Part shown: positions 44,743 to 53,565 of the stretch, piece after piece | Layout: every line of letters starts with the position of its first letter | How positions within the stretch are numbered: the first letter of the stretch is position 1 | NCBI RefSeq assembly: GCF_018130785.1 | Contig: NZ_JAFCJT010000032.1 | Span: 1 to 64,000 of the forward strand | DNA length: 64,000 nucleotides | Reading direction: 5' to 3' | From: Bradyrhizobium liaoningense | GTDB lineage: Bacteria > Pseudomonadota > Alphaproteobacteria > Rhizobiales > Xanthobacteraceae | Translations under genes and position numbers: made by a program | The notes under the pieces: model-generated | What the model was told of the DNA's origin: nothing | Database searches by the model: none | The model's input: only the letters and a program-made list of their open reading frames with translations

Positions 44743-46386
44743 CTATTTCTGCTTCTCTTCCTCCCAGAAGGCCGTACCGCCTTCCGCCTTCATCAATTCG
44801 AGAATCTTCTCGCGCGGGATCACGCCGCAACGATTGGCCCATTGCTGATACTGCTCCGTCATCTCGCGGACGCGGTCCTGATGCTGCGTGGCCAGATCGT
44901 TCATCTCGGTGCGATCCGTCTCCATGTCGTAGAGCTCCCACGGGCCGGGATACTTCCGCACCAGCTTCCACTTGCCGACGCGCACGGCCGCATTGCCCTC
45001 GTGCTCCCAGAACAGCGGGCCACGGTTGCCATAAGCCGACGCGAATGACGGCACAAGGCTCTCCCCCTCGCAGGGCAGGATGGCGTTGCCGTTGTACTCC
45101 TTGGGATAGGTGGCGCCGGTGACGTCGAGGATGGTCGCCATCACGTCGGTGAGCTGGCTCGGATTGTGCCGCAGGCCGCCCTTCTCGGAGATGCCGCGCG
45201 GCCAGTGCACGATGAACGGTGTCGCGATGCCGCCTTCGTGGATCCAGTGCTTGTAGAGCCGGAACGGCGTGTTGGAGAGGTTGGCCCAGGCGGTGCCATA
45301 GCTCTGATAGGTATCCTCGGCGCCGGGCATCAGGGTCGGATCGTTGCCGAAGCGCACTGGCCGGCCGTCGCGGGTCTTGGCCTGCGCGATCATGAGCTGG
45401 TCCACCAGCTCCTTTGCCGTGACGCCTTCCGGAATGTCCTCGGCGCAGGCGCCGTTGTCGGACAGGAAGATGATCAGCGTATTGTCCATCTGACCGGTCT
45501 CTTCCAGCGCCTTCAGGATCCGGCCGATGCCCTGGTCCATGCGGTCGATCTGGGCTGCATAGACCTCCATACAGCGCAGCGTCCATTCGCGCTGTTCTGC
45601 GTCGGTCCACGGCGGCTGGGTCGGATCGCGATCGGTCAGGCGCCAGTTCGGATGGATGATGCCGTCGTCGACGAGCCGCTTGAGGCGCTCCTCGCGCAGC
45701 TTGTCCCAGCCCGCATCGAAGCGGCCCTTGTATTTGGCGATATCCTCGTCATGGGCATGAAGCGGCCAGTGCGGCGCCGTGTAGGCGACATACTGGAAGA
45801 ACGGCGCGTTGGGCTTTTCCGCCTTGTGCTGGTGGATGAAGGCAGCCGCTTGGTCGCTGATCGCGTCCGTATAGAAGAACGAGGGATCCTTGACGGCTTC
45901 GTGCTCGATATTGTCGTTACCGCGGGTGAGCGTGTTCGGATGATAGAAGCTGCCGGCGCCGATGATGGTGCCGTAGAAATGGTCGAAGCCGCGCTGCATC
46001 GGCCACGCGTCGGTTGGCGAGGTCAGGCTGCTAGCGATATGCCATTTGCCGCTGAGATAGGACGTGTAGTTCTTGCTCTTGAGCGCCTCGGCGATCGTCA
46101 CGCAGCTCTTGTTCAGATTGCCGGCATAACCCTCCGGCCCATTGCTGTAGGTCAAAATGCCGATGCCGGTCTGGTGCGGATGCAGGCCGGTCAGGAGCGA
46201 GGCGCGCGAGGGGCTGCAGCGCGCGGTGTTGTAGAACTGCGAATAGCGTAAGCCATTGGCCGCGAGACGATCGAGGTTCGGCGTCTGAATCTCGCCGCCG
46301 TAACAGCCGATGTCCGAAAAGCCCATGTCGTCGTTGAGGATGAGCAGGATGTTTGGGCTGTCGGGGGTCTTTGCGCCATTCGGCAT
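44743..46386 (-). CDS. Sulfatase (arylsulfatase type, formylglycine-dependent)
   Basis: 547 residues of the alkaline-phosphatase superfamily. N18-D19-D20 near the N-terminus are metal ligands. The activation motif C57-S-P-S-R61 followed by ASLLTG carries the Cys converted to formylglycine. SGKWH follows in the expected place, and IIFLSDNGA supplies later metal ligands. There is no signal peptide, so hydrolysis is cytoplasmic. It is encoded between its likely regulator and its maturase, downstream of a sugar-type importer. Confidence 0.94.
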   Translation of the reverse strand: MPNGAKTPDSPNILLILNDDMGFSDIGCYGGEIQTPNLDRLAANGLRYSQFYNTARCSPSRASLLTGLHPHQTGIGILTYSNGPEGYAGNLNKSCVTIAEALKSKNYTSYLSGKWHIASSLTSPTDAWPMQRGFDHFYGTIIGAGSFYHPNTLTRGNDNIEHEAVKDPSFFYTDAISDQAAAFIHQHKAEKPNAPFFQYVAYTAPHWPLHAHDEDIAKYKGRFDAGWDKLREERLKRLVDDGIIHPNWRLTDRDPTQPPWTDAEQREWTLRCMEVYAAQIDRMDQGIGRILKALEETGQMDNTLIIFLSDNGACAEDIPEGVTAKELVDQLMIAQAKTRDGRPVRFGNDPTLMPGAEDTYQSYGTAWANLSNTPFRLYKHWIHEGGIATPFIVHWPRGISEKGGLRHNPSQLTDVMATILDVTGATYPKEYNGNAILPCEGESLVPSFASAYGNRGPLFWEHEGNAAVRVGKWKLVRKYPGPWELYDMETDRTEMNDLATQHQDRVREMTEQYQQWANRCGVIPREKILELMKAEGGTAFWEEEKQK

Positions 46387-46418
46387 GTTTGTGTCCTCGT
46401 TATTGACGTGTGGCGATG

Positions 46419-47192
46419 TTAGTGGCGGCGCGTCAGGCTGATGCTGAGGCGGAAATATTTCGGCAGATAGATGGCGCGCAGCAGCTCCAGCGCCCGTCCG
46501 TCCTTGCCGAAGGTGACGCGCTCGATGGAGAGCAGTGGCGAGCCGATCTTCACGCCCAGCAGCTTGGCGCTGTTGGCGTCGGCGAGATCGGCGCTGATGG
46601 TCTGCTGCGCGTCCTTAATGGCGAGGCCGAGCTCGTCCTCGAAGACGCGATACATCAGGATCGAGATCAGGTCGCGCTTCTCGAGTTCGAGGCCGATATC
46701 CGGTGGATAGAAGGCGTGCTCGATGGCGATCGGCGTGTCGTCGGCGAGTCGCAGGCGCCGGAGCTGCCAGACCGCGCGCTCGCGCAGTTGCTCGCGCACC
46801 GCAGCGTCGTGCCGGTTGGTCATGCCCTGCTGCAGGATCTTTGCGCCGGCCTGGTAGCCGGCGTCGCGGATCGTTTCCGAAAACCCCATGAGATGGCCGA
46901 CCCAGTTTTCAGGCTGGTTCGAGCGCAGGAAGGTGCCGCGGCCGCGTGAACGGTCGAACATGCCTTCGTTCACCAGGGGCGCGATGGCGTTGCGGATGGT
47001 GATGCGGCTGACGCCGAAATGACGGCCGAGCTCGGCTTCGGTCATCAGGCGGCCGGTCCCGTCGATCAGCTTGCCAACGCGTACCTGGCTGCGAATGGAT
47101 TCGCGGATCTGGATGTGCAGGGGCGTCGAGCCCTCGGTAACCACATCACTGCCGAGCGGCGCCGGCTTCTTCTTGCGCGTTTGAACAGCCAT
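46419..47192 (-). CDS. GntR-family regulator (HutC subfamily, UTRA domain)
   Basis: 257 residues from ATG 47192. The longer upstream reading runs into the ATPase gene and is rejected. The winged helix-turn-helix (about 25-90) contains LGRHFGVSRITIRNAIAPLVNEG and the RGRGTFL wing; the UTRA domain spans about 105-250. It lies 4 bases after the ATPase gene and 32 before the sulfatase, so it is embedded in the operon it probably controls. A 28-base inverted repeat upstream of the first gene is a candidate target. Confidence 0.92.
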   Translation of the reverse strand: MAVQTRKKKPAPLGSDVVTEGSTPLHIQIRESIRSQVRVGKLIDGTGRLMTEAELGRHFGVSRITIRNAIAPLVNEGMFDRSRGRGTFLRSNQPENWVGHLMGFSETIRDAGYQAGAKILQQGMTNRHDAAVREQLRERAVWQLRRLRLADDTPIAIEHAFYPPDIGLELEKRDLISILMYRVFEDELGLAIKDAQQTISADLADANSAKLLGVKIGSPLLSIERVTFGKDGRALELLRAIYLPKYFRLSISLTRRH

Positions 47193-47196
47193 GGTG

Positions 47197-48249
47197 TCAG
47201 AGCCGCATGCGTGTCGCTGGGTCGAACAAATGAACGTCTTGCGGGCGGGCGGTGATCGAGATCGTGTCGCCTTCGCCGGGAATGTTGCCGTCGGCAACGC
47301 GCATGCGAATCATGGTTCCGGCGCAGTCAAGATCGAGCACGGCGGTATCGCCGAGGTCTTCGATCAGGTCGACGCGCGCACCAAGTCCGCCCTCCGACAT
47401 GCGCAGGGCGCCGGGGCGCAGCCCGACCACCACATCGCGCTCACCGGCGGTCGTGATCGTCGTCTTCAGACGATGGCCGGCGATGATCACGTCGCCGTCC
47501 GCGTAGCGGGCGGGAACGAGGTTCATCGGGGGATTACCGATGAAGCCCGCGATATCGATCGAATTCGGACGCGCGAACACCTCCGCTGGCGTGCCGACCT
47601 GCTGGATCTCGCCGGACATGAACACAGCCATGCGGTCCGCCAGCGTCATCGCCTCTTCCTGGTCATGGGTGACGTAGACCGCGGTGACGCCCAGCGAGCG
47701 CTGCAGCTTCTTCAGCTCGGCGCGGGTCTCCAGCCGGAGCTTCGCGTCGAGGTTCGACAGCGGCTCGTCGAGCAGGAACAGGCGCGCCTTGCGCACGATG
47801 GCCCGGGCCAGCGCGCAGCGCTGCTGCTGGCCGCCCGAAAGCTGGCCCGGCTTGCGGTCGAGAAGATGATCGATCTTCACCTTTCGCGCGGCGTCCTTCA
47901 CGGCCGGCGCGATCTCGGACTTCGGCAGCTTGGCCATCTCCAGCGGGAAGGCGATATTCTCGGCCACCGTCATATGCGGATAGAGCGCGTAGCTCTGGAA
48001 AACCATGGCGATATCGCGGTCGCGCGCGTCGGTCGAGGTCACGTCCTTGTCGTCGATGAGAACGCGGCCGGCGGTCGGCGCATCCAAGCCCGCGAGAATG
48101 CGCAGCGTCGTGCTCTTGCCCGAGCCGGAGGGACCGAGCAGGGCAAAGAACTCACCCGGCTTGATGTCGAAATTCACGCCCTTGAGCGCGGCGAACTCGC
48201 CGTGCATCTTGACGATGTTGCGAAAACTGACCTGACCCTGGCCGCTCAT
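47197..48249 (-). CDS. Carbohydrate ABC importer ATPase (MalK/UgpC type)
   Basis: 350 residues. The ATPase domain (1-235) has GPSGSGKST, LSGGQQQRCALARA, LFLLDEPLSNLD and VTHDQEEA. The C-terminal MOP/TOBE-like regulatory domain (about 240-350) is typical of MalK-type importers. Its ATG overlaps the permease stop (ATGA). Confidence 0.94.
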   Translation of the reverse strand: MSGQGQVSFRNIVKMHGEFAALKGVNFDIKPGEFFALLGPSGSGKSTTLRILAGLDAPTAGRVLIDDKDVTSTDARDRDIAMVFQSYALYPHMTVAENIAFPLEMAKLPKSEIAPAVKDAARKVKIDHLLDRKPGQLSGGQQQRCALARAIVRKARLFLLDEPLSNLDAKLRLETRAELKKLQRSLGVTAVYVTHDQEEAMTLADRMAVFMSGEIQQVGTPAEVFARPNSIDIAGFIGNPPMNLVPARYADGDVIIAGHRLKTTITTAGERDVVVGLRPGALRMSEGGLGARVDLIEDLGDTAVLDLDCAGTMIRMRVADGNIPGEGDTISITARPQDVHLFDPATRMRL

Positions 48250-49085
48250 CGGCGCCCTCCGCCCTTGACTGCACCGACCGTCAGGCCCTTTACGATATGC
48301 TTCTGCGCGACCACGCCGAGCACGACGACAGGCAGCATGGCGAGGACCGAGACCGCCGCGAGCTTGGCCCACAGCGTCTGCTCGACGGAGACGAAATTGA
48401 ACATGGCGACCGTGACCGGCCGCACCGTGTTGCCGCTGAGCACGACGGCGAACAGGAATTCGTTCCACGCATTGAGGAACACGAACACGACGGTCACGGC
48501 GATGCCGCCGCGGACCTGCGGAATGATGATGCGCCACAGCGTTTTCAGCCGGCTCGCGCCGTCGAGATAGGCGGCTTCCTCCATCTCGAAGGGAATGTCC
48601 TCGAAATAGGAGACCAAGAGCCAGATCGCGAAGGGCAGTGAGAACGACAGATAGATCAGAATGATGCCCTGATAGGTGTCGATCCAGCCGATGTTCCGCA
48701 GCACCAGGAAGTAGGGGATGATGATGCCGACCGGCGGCAGCATCTGCGTTGCCAAGACGTAGAAGCCGGCGAATTTCTTGCCGCGAAAGCGCAAGCGCGC
48801 CAGGGCGTAAGCCGCCGGCACCGCCATGAGCATGGTGACGATCGTGGTGCCGACCGAGATGATGACGCTGGAGAGCAGGTTCGGCAGTATCGATCCCGAG
48901 CCGAACAGCACGTCGCGATAGGCTTCCCACGTCGGCGCGAACACCAGCTTGGGCGGATAGGCCAGCACGTCGGAATCGGTCTTGAGCGAGTTCAGCACGC
49001 TCCAGATGATCGGGAATGCCCAGGCCAGCAGGAAGACCATGGAGATCGCGAGCAGGGCGATGACGCGAAGGCGCTTTGCGGTCAT
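48246..49085 (-). CDS. Carbohydrate ABC importer permease (MalG type)
   Basis: 279 residues with six membrane helices. The coupling loop reads EMEEAAYLDGASRLKTLWRIIIPQ, typical of the MalG half. ATG 49085 follows and overlaps the partner permease gene. Confidence 0.93.
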   Translation of the reverse strand: MTAKRLRVIALLAISMVFLLAWAFPIIWSVLNSLKTDSDVLAYPPKLVFAPTWEAYRDVLFGSGSILPNLLSSVIISVGTTIVTMLMAVPAAYALARLRFRGKKFAGFYVLATQMLPPVGIIIPYFLVLRNIGWIDTYQGIILIYLSFSLPFAIWLLVSYFEDIPFEMEEAAYLDGASRLKTLWRIIIPQVRGGIAVTVVFVFLNAWNEFLFAVVLSGNTVRPVTVAMFNFVSVEQTLWAKLAAVSVLAMLPVVVLGVVAQKHIVKGLTVGAVKGGGRR

Positions 49086-50017
49086 TTTGCCCTCCGCATC
49101 GCGAACAGGATACCGGAAATGATGATAGTCACGATCAGCAGCGCGACCGCGAGCGCCGAGCCGTAGCCGATCGACAGTTCGGTGAAGGATTTCCGGTAGG
49201 CATAGAGATTGAGGATCTCGGTCGCGGTGCCGGGGCCGCCGGCCGTGACGGTGAAGATCGCCGCGAACGCGGTCAGCGCCACCATGGTCCGCATGATGAT
49301 GACCATCACGATCGCCGGCCGTAGCAAGGGCAGGGTGATGCGGCGGAAGCGCTGCCAGGCCGAGGCGCGGTCGAGCCGCGCGGCTTCGTAGATGTCCTCG
49401 GGCAGGGAGGCCAGCGAGGCCAGCAGCACCATGAACGCGAACGGCGTCCATTGCCAGGTATGGATCGCGATGACCGAGACCATCGCGAGCGTGGGATCGC
49501 CGAGCCAGTTCTTGCTGCCGAGCCCCGCATTGATCGCGAGGAAGTCGACGATGCCGAATTCCGGCGCCAGCATGAAGGTGCGCCAGATCATGCCGACCAC
49601 GGCCGGCGACAGCACGACGGGCAGGATGGCGATCACCCGGAACCAGCCCTGGCCGCGCTTCATGTCCATGACGAGCAAGGCGAGCGCCAGTCCGATGATG
49701 ACCTGGAGTGCGACAGTCGAGCCGGTATAGACGAGGCTCACCAGCAGCGAGGTCCAGAAGCGCTCGTCGGAGAGCAACACCTGGTAGTTCTCGAACCCGA
49801 CGAAGCCGTTGGTGAACGGCATCGCCAGATCCATCCGGAACGCGCTGGTATAGACCAGGAAGAGCAGCGGAAACGTCGTCGTGGCGAGCAGGGCGAGAAA
49901 CGCCGGTGCGAGCAGGGCTGCTGCAAACCGGTGCTCGCGCTGCGCCAATATGCGGCCGAAATCGCTGCGAGGCGCCTCGCTCGCAATGTCGGCCGATGTC
50001 ACCGCTGTCGTTGCCAT
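49082..50017 (-). CDS. Carbohydrate ABC importer permease (MalF type)
   Basis: 311 residues with six membrane helices after a short cytoplasmic N-terminus. The coupling loop reads DIYEAARLDRASAWQRFRRITLP, and TAGGPGTATEI is typical of the MalF half. It begins 3 bases after the binding-protein stop. Confidence 0.93.
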   Translation of the reverse strand: MATTAVTSADIASEAPRSDFGRILAQREHRFAAALLAPAFLALLATTTFPLLFLVYTSAFRMDLAMPFTNGFVGFENYQVLLSDERFWTSLLVSLVYTGSTVALQVIIGLALALLVMDMKRGQGWFRVIAILPVVLSPAVVGMIWRTFMLAPEFGIVDFLAINAGLGSKNWLGDPTLAMVSVIAIHTWQWTPFAFMVLLASLASLPEDIYEAARLDRASAWQRFRRITLPLLRPAIVMVIIMRTMVALTAFAAIFTVTAGGPGTATEILNLYAYRKSFTELSIGYGSALAVALLIVTIIISGILFAMRRAK

Positions 50018-50020
50018 GGC

Positions 50021-51415
50021 TCAGCCGCGCATCATCGGCTCGATGCGGCGCTGCGCATCGTCCAGTGCGGCCTTGATCGTGGCCTGGCCGGAGAGGGCCG
50101 ACTGAATTGCGGTCGCCATGGTATCGCCGATCGCCGGCCATTGCGGCACGCGCGGACGCCAGTCGACATCGGTGTCGTCCTGGAGTGCGCCCATCGTGGC
50201 CTCGACGAAGTTCTCGCCAAAGCCGTTCATCAGCTTGATGTAGTCAGGATCCTTCCAGACCGAGGTGCGGTTGACGCCGGAGCGCTTGGTCGGGCCCGCG
50301 AAACGATGCGCGGTGCGCGCCTGGGTCTCGGCGCTCGCGGCCCACTGAATGAACAGCCATGTCGCTTTCCGCTTCTTCTCCGGAAGTGCGGAATTGATCG
50401 GAAAGCCCCAGTTCCAGATCGACGTGGTGCGTTTGCCCGAGGGGCCCTTGGGCCAGCGCGCATAGGCGACCTTGCCGATCACCTTGGACTTCTCGGGATT
50501 GTTGACGACCGAGGCCGACGAATGCGCGTCGATGTAGCTTGCGACGGTGCCTTGCGAGAAGGCGTCGGCGATATCGGGCCAGTTCCAGTTCGCGGCCGCC
50601 GTCGGCGCGTACTTCTTCATGATATCGACGTACCAGGCGAGCGCCGCCTCGGCCTCGGGGCCGTTGACGGTGAGTTTGCCACCCTTCATCCAGTCGCCGC
50701 CGAACTCGCGGAAGATCGACGGATAGATGTACATGTTCTGGCCGGCGCCGGCGACGCCGCGGAGCGCTGCGCCCCAGACGCGGTCATTCGGCGTGTTCAG
50801 CGCCGCGGCGTTCGACATGTAGGCTTCGAGCGTGTCGGCCGGCTTCAGCCCCTTCGCGTCGTAGAGGTCCTTGCGATAGACCTGAATGGTGACTTCGCCA
50901 TCATAGGGCATGCCGTAGAGCTTGCCGTTGATGCCGTTGGCACTGCGCCAGGCCGGAATGATGTCGTCGAGCTTGAACCAGGCCTGATCCGTCAGCGCCT
51001 TGTCATTGAGGTAGGTGTCGAGCGGTTCAACCCATTTGTTTGCCGCGTAGAGCGCATAATACATGGGGTCGGCGGCGTGGGTTGCGTAGGTGCCGGTCTT
51101 CGAGGTCAGGTCGATGACGCTCTTCTGCCGGATCTGCGCCGGCGGTATCTTTTCAAAGCGGACATCGATGCCGGTCAGCGACTTGAACTGCGGAGCGAGA
51201 GCGATCAGGTTTTCGAAATAGCTCGCCGGGATCACTGCGACTGTGATGGTCTCGCCGGAGACCTGCTGCCAGTCGATCTGCGCGGATTTGTACGGCGCGA
51301 GGTCGGCGTCCTGTGCCGATGCGTGCCGCAGGATGCCAGGCCCAAACGTCGCCAGAGCCGCAGCCGCGGTTCCGGTTTTGAGTAGCGTTCGTCGCGTCGG
51401 CTTGAATGACGTCAT
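50021..51415 (-). CDS. Extracellular solute-binding protein, family 1 (sugar type)
   Basis: 464 residues. A signal peptide (TRRTLLKTGTAAAALATFG, cleavage near HASAQ) has a Tat-like RR start. The mature protein is a MalE-type binding fold with TGIDVRFEKIP and YDGEVTIQVYRKDLYDAKGLK. As the first gene of the eight-gene sulfatase operon it probably binds the sulfated compound in the periplasm. Confidence 0.9.
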   Translation of the reverse strand: MTSFKPTRRTLLKTGTAAAALATFGPGILRHASAQDADLAPYKSAQIDWQQVSGETITVAVIPASYFENLIALAPQFKSLTGIDVRFEKIPPAQIRQKSVIDLTSKTGTYATHAADPMYYALYAANKWVEPLDTYLNDKALTDQAWFKLDDIIPAWRSANGINGKLYGMPYDGEVTIQVYRKDLYDAKGLKPADTLEAYMSNAAALNTPNDRVWGAALRGVAGAGQNMYIYPSIFREFGGDWMKGGKLTVNGPEAEAALAWYVDIMKKYAPTAAANWNWPDIADAFSQGTVASYIDAHSSASVVNNPEKSKVIGKVAYARWPKGPSGKRTTSIWNWGFPINSALPEKKRKATWLFIQWAASAETQARTAHRFAGPTKRSGVNRTSVWKDPDYIKLMNGFGENFVEATMGALQDDTDVDWRPRVPQWPAIGDTMATAIQSALSGQATIKAALDDAQRRIEPMMRG

Positions 51416-51454
51416 GCTGTCCTCCCGAGAGTTCGGATTTTTTGCTTCCGATTA

Positions 51455-51482
51455 GTTAGGACATTTGCCTAAATGTTATAAC
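51455..51482. promoter_or_regulatory. Long inverted repeat upstream of the sulfatase operon
   Basis: GTTAGGACATTT and AAATGTTATAAC form 12-base arms with two mismatched positions around a GCCT spacer. It lies 40 bases upstream of the binding-protein ATG. This is a good candidate operator for the operon's own GntR regulator. Confidence 0.6.
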
Positions 51483-51987
51483 AAGTCAATCGCCGTTAGG
51501 TTCGATTGATGCGCGGTCACTTGCGGCGCCCGCGACACTTGGAGCCCGTCGAGCTAGATGCGGTAGAGGCGCATATCGAAATCTATCCGTCGCAGTGTGG
51601 ACGAGATCTGAAACAGCTAGTCGGAGCAGGGTAGGCCGTTGAATGGCGCTGATACCGCGATGATCCGGCACGAACTGCGAGAGTTCTGGGGGCTTGCGCG
51701 CTGTTGTCGACGCTGAGCGGACCCTGGTCCACGCGAGCATCGCCTGTCGCGCGGATGCGGTCGCGATACTTCGCCGCGGTGGCCGCAAGCGCTGCCGGCA
51801 ACGGACCGTCCGTGAAGAGATGACCATCGAGGTGGCCACCTCGCACGGTCGCGTTGCGACCGAACTTCGGCGGAGAAGAAGCGTGCGGCCGCTTCTCCGA
51901 CAATGTCCCGATCGAGTGGACGTATCGTGCCGCCGGCTATCGATATCTCCACGCCGCGTGGACGACCAGCCAAACTGCGCTTGCAAT
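51483..51987. other. Intergenic region without a recognisable gene
   Basis: About 500 bases between two divergent ABC-importer operons. Several ORFs of 70-165 codons overlap on both strands, but none shows a domain, a ribosome site or consistent codon use. It may contain a decayed gene; I cannot identify one. Confidence 0.4.
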
Positions 51988-52013
51988 GTTTAGTAAATCG
52001 TGCATTACTAAAC
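51988..52013. promoter_or_regulatory. Perfect inverted repeat upstream of the Dha/ABC operon
   Basis: GTTTAGTAA (51988-51996) and TTACTAAAC (52005-52013) are exact 9-base inverted arms with an 8-base spacer. Another half-like GTTTAGTTA-type stretch follows near 52065. It lies about 160 bases before the binding-protein ATG and is probably an operator. Which regulator binds is unknown. Confidence 0.55.
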
Positions 52014-52170
52014 AAATCGAGCCTGCCGGGCCTATAGAATCCGGGTGGCGCGAGGAAACGTCAGTTTAGTTATTCAGCTCGTCACGGACTGTGTCGCTCT
52101 GCTCGAAGCATTCGAGCGGGTAGGAAAGCCGCGCCATGTCGATGGCCGGCCCACTCGGAGGGAACGTGCA

Positions 52171-53517
52171 ATGAAACGGACAATGAAGACGCTTGTTGTG
52201 GCATGCGGGGCTGTTGCCGTTGCGTTCGGCGTCGCGGCGGGGACCACGCCCGCGCGGGCGCAAGGCAAAACCATCACGCTGTGTTGGGCCGCATGGGATC
52301 CGGCCAACGCGTTGGTCGAATTGTCGAAGGACTTCACCGCCAAGTCGGGCATTGGTATGAAGTTCGAATTCGTGCCGTGGACCAATTACGCCGATCGCTT
52401 CCTGAACGAACTCAATTCCCACGGGTCGCTGTGCGACCTCATCATCGGCGATTCACAATGGATCGGCGGCGCCGCGGAGAACGGCCAGTACGTCAAGCTC
52501 AATGATTTCTTCAAGAAGGAAGGAATCAGCATGGACGACTACATGCCGGCGACGGTGGTCGGCTATTCCGAGTGGCCCAAGAACACGCCGAACTATTGGG
52601 CGCTGCCGGCGATGGGCGATGCGGTGGGCTGGACCTATCGCAAGGACTGGTTCGCGCGGCCGGACGTGCAGAAGGACTTCAAGGCCAAATACGCCCGCGA
52701 TCTCGCTGTGCCGAAGACGCTCGATGAGCTCAAAGACATCGCGCAGTTTTTCCAGGGCCGCGAGATCGACGGCAAGAAGGTCTATGGCGCCTCGATCTAC
52801 ACCGAGCGAGGCTCGGAAGGCATCACCATGGGCGTCTCGAACTACCTCTACGACTACGGCTTCAAATACGACGATCCGAAGAAGCCCTATGCGATGGACG
52901 GGTTCGTGAACTCGCCCAGTGCCGTGAAGGGGCTCGAGGCCTACAAGGAGCTCTACAAGTGCTGCACGCCGCCCGGCGCCTCCAATTCCTATATGTCGGA
53001 GGGGCTTGATGCCTTCAAGTCCGGCCAGGTCGCGCTGCAGATGAACTTCTTCGCCTTTTTCCCGGGTCTCTACAAGGACCCGAATGTCGGCGGCGACAAG
53101 ATCGGCTTCTTCGTCAATCCGGCCGGTCCTGCCACGCAGGCGACGCAGCTCGGCGGACAGGGCATCTCGGTGGTCTCCTACTCGAAGAACCAGGCTGAGG
53201 CGCTGCAATACATCAAGTGGTTTTCCGGCGGCGACGTCCAGAAGAAGTGGTGGGCGCTCGGCGGCTATTCCTGCGCCAAGTCCGTGCTGAACGATCCGAG
53301 CTTCCCGAGCAGCGCGCCCTTCGCCAAGGAGTTCCTGCAGTCGATGGGCATGGTCGTCGACTTCTGGGCCGAGCCTTCCTACGCCCAGCTGCTGCAGGCC
53401 GAGCAGAAGCGCGTGCATGACTATGTGGTGGCCGACAAGGGCACCGCGAAGGAAGCGCTCGACGGTCTGGTGAAGGACTGGAAGGCGATCTTCAAGGAAG
53501 ACGGCAAGAAGTTCTGA
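52171..53517 (+). CDS. ABC importer solute-binding protein (polyol/triose type by context)
   Basis: 448 residues from ATG 52171, with GGAGG upstream; the longer reading from 52045 is rejected because this ATG starts a clean signal peptide (about 1-32, ending PARAQ). The mature protein is a family 1 sugar-type binding protein: ITLCWAAWDPANALVEL, DLIIGDSQWIGG. The rest of the operon encodes a dihydroxyacetone-type kinase, so a triose, tetrulose or related polyol is the likely ligand. The ligand is inference. Confidence 0.9.
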   Translation: MKRTMKTLVVACGAVAVAFGVAAGTTPARAQGKTITLCWAAWDPANALVELSKDFTAKSGIGMKFEFVPWTNYADRFLNELNSHGSLCDLIIGDSQWIGGAAENGQYVKLNDFFKKEGISMDDYMPATVVGYSEWPKNTPNYWALPAMGDAVGWTYRKDWFARPDVQKDFKAKYARDLAVPKTLDELKDIAQFFQGREIDGKKVYGASIYTERGSEGITMGVSNYLYDYGFKYDDPKKPYAMDGFVNSPSAVKGLEAYKELYKCCTPPGASNSYMSEGLDAFKSGQVALQMNFFAFFPGLYKDPNVGGDKIGFFVNPAGPATQATQLGGQGISVVSYSKNQAEALQYIKWFSGGDVQKKWWALGGYSCAKSVLNDPSFPSSAPFAKEFLQSMGMVVDFWAEPSYAQLLQAEQKRVHDYVVADKGTAKEALDGLVKDWKAIFKEDGKKF

Positions 53518-53525
53518 GGCGAGCT

Positions 53526-53555
53526 GCCCGGAGCACGCGCGAACGCGCTCCGGGC
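53526..53555 (+). terminator. Hairpin between binding-protein and permease genes
   Basis: GCCCGGAGC (53526-53534) pairs perfectly with GCTCCGGGC (53547-53555) around a 12-base loop. There is no strong T run, so it more likely stabilises the abundant binding-protein message or partly terminates before the permeases than acts as a full terminator. Confidence 0.6.
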
Positions 53556-53565
53556 TTCCTTCGAG

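Noticed and set aside
48246..50141. 631-codon single ORF covering both sulfatase-operon permeases
   Set aside because: The first half is the shadow frame of the MalF-type permease. Two separate permease genes with an ATGA overlap explain the region.
51486..51986. 166-codon minus-strand ORF in the intergenic region
   Set aside because: Arg/Ser-rich with overlapping ORFs in other frames, no ribosome site and no recognisable motif. Left as unassigned intergenic sequence.
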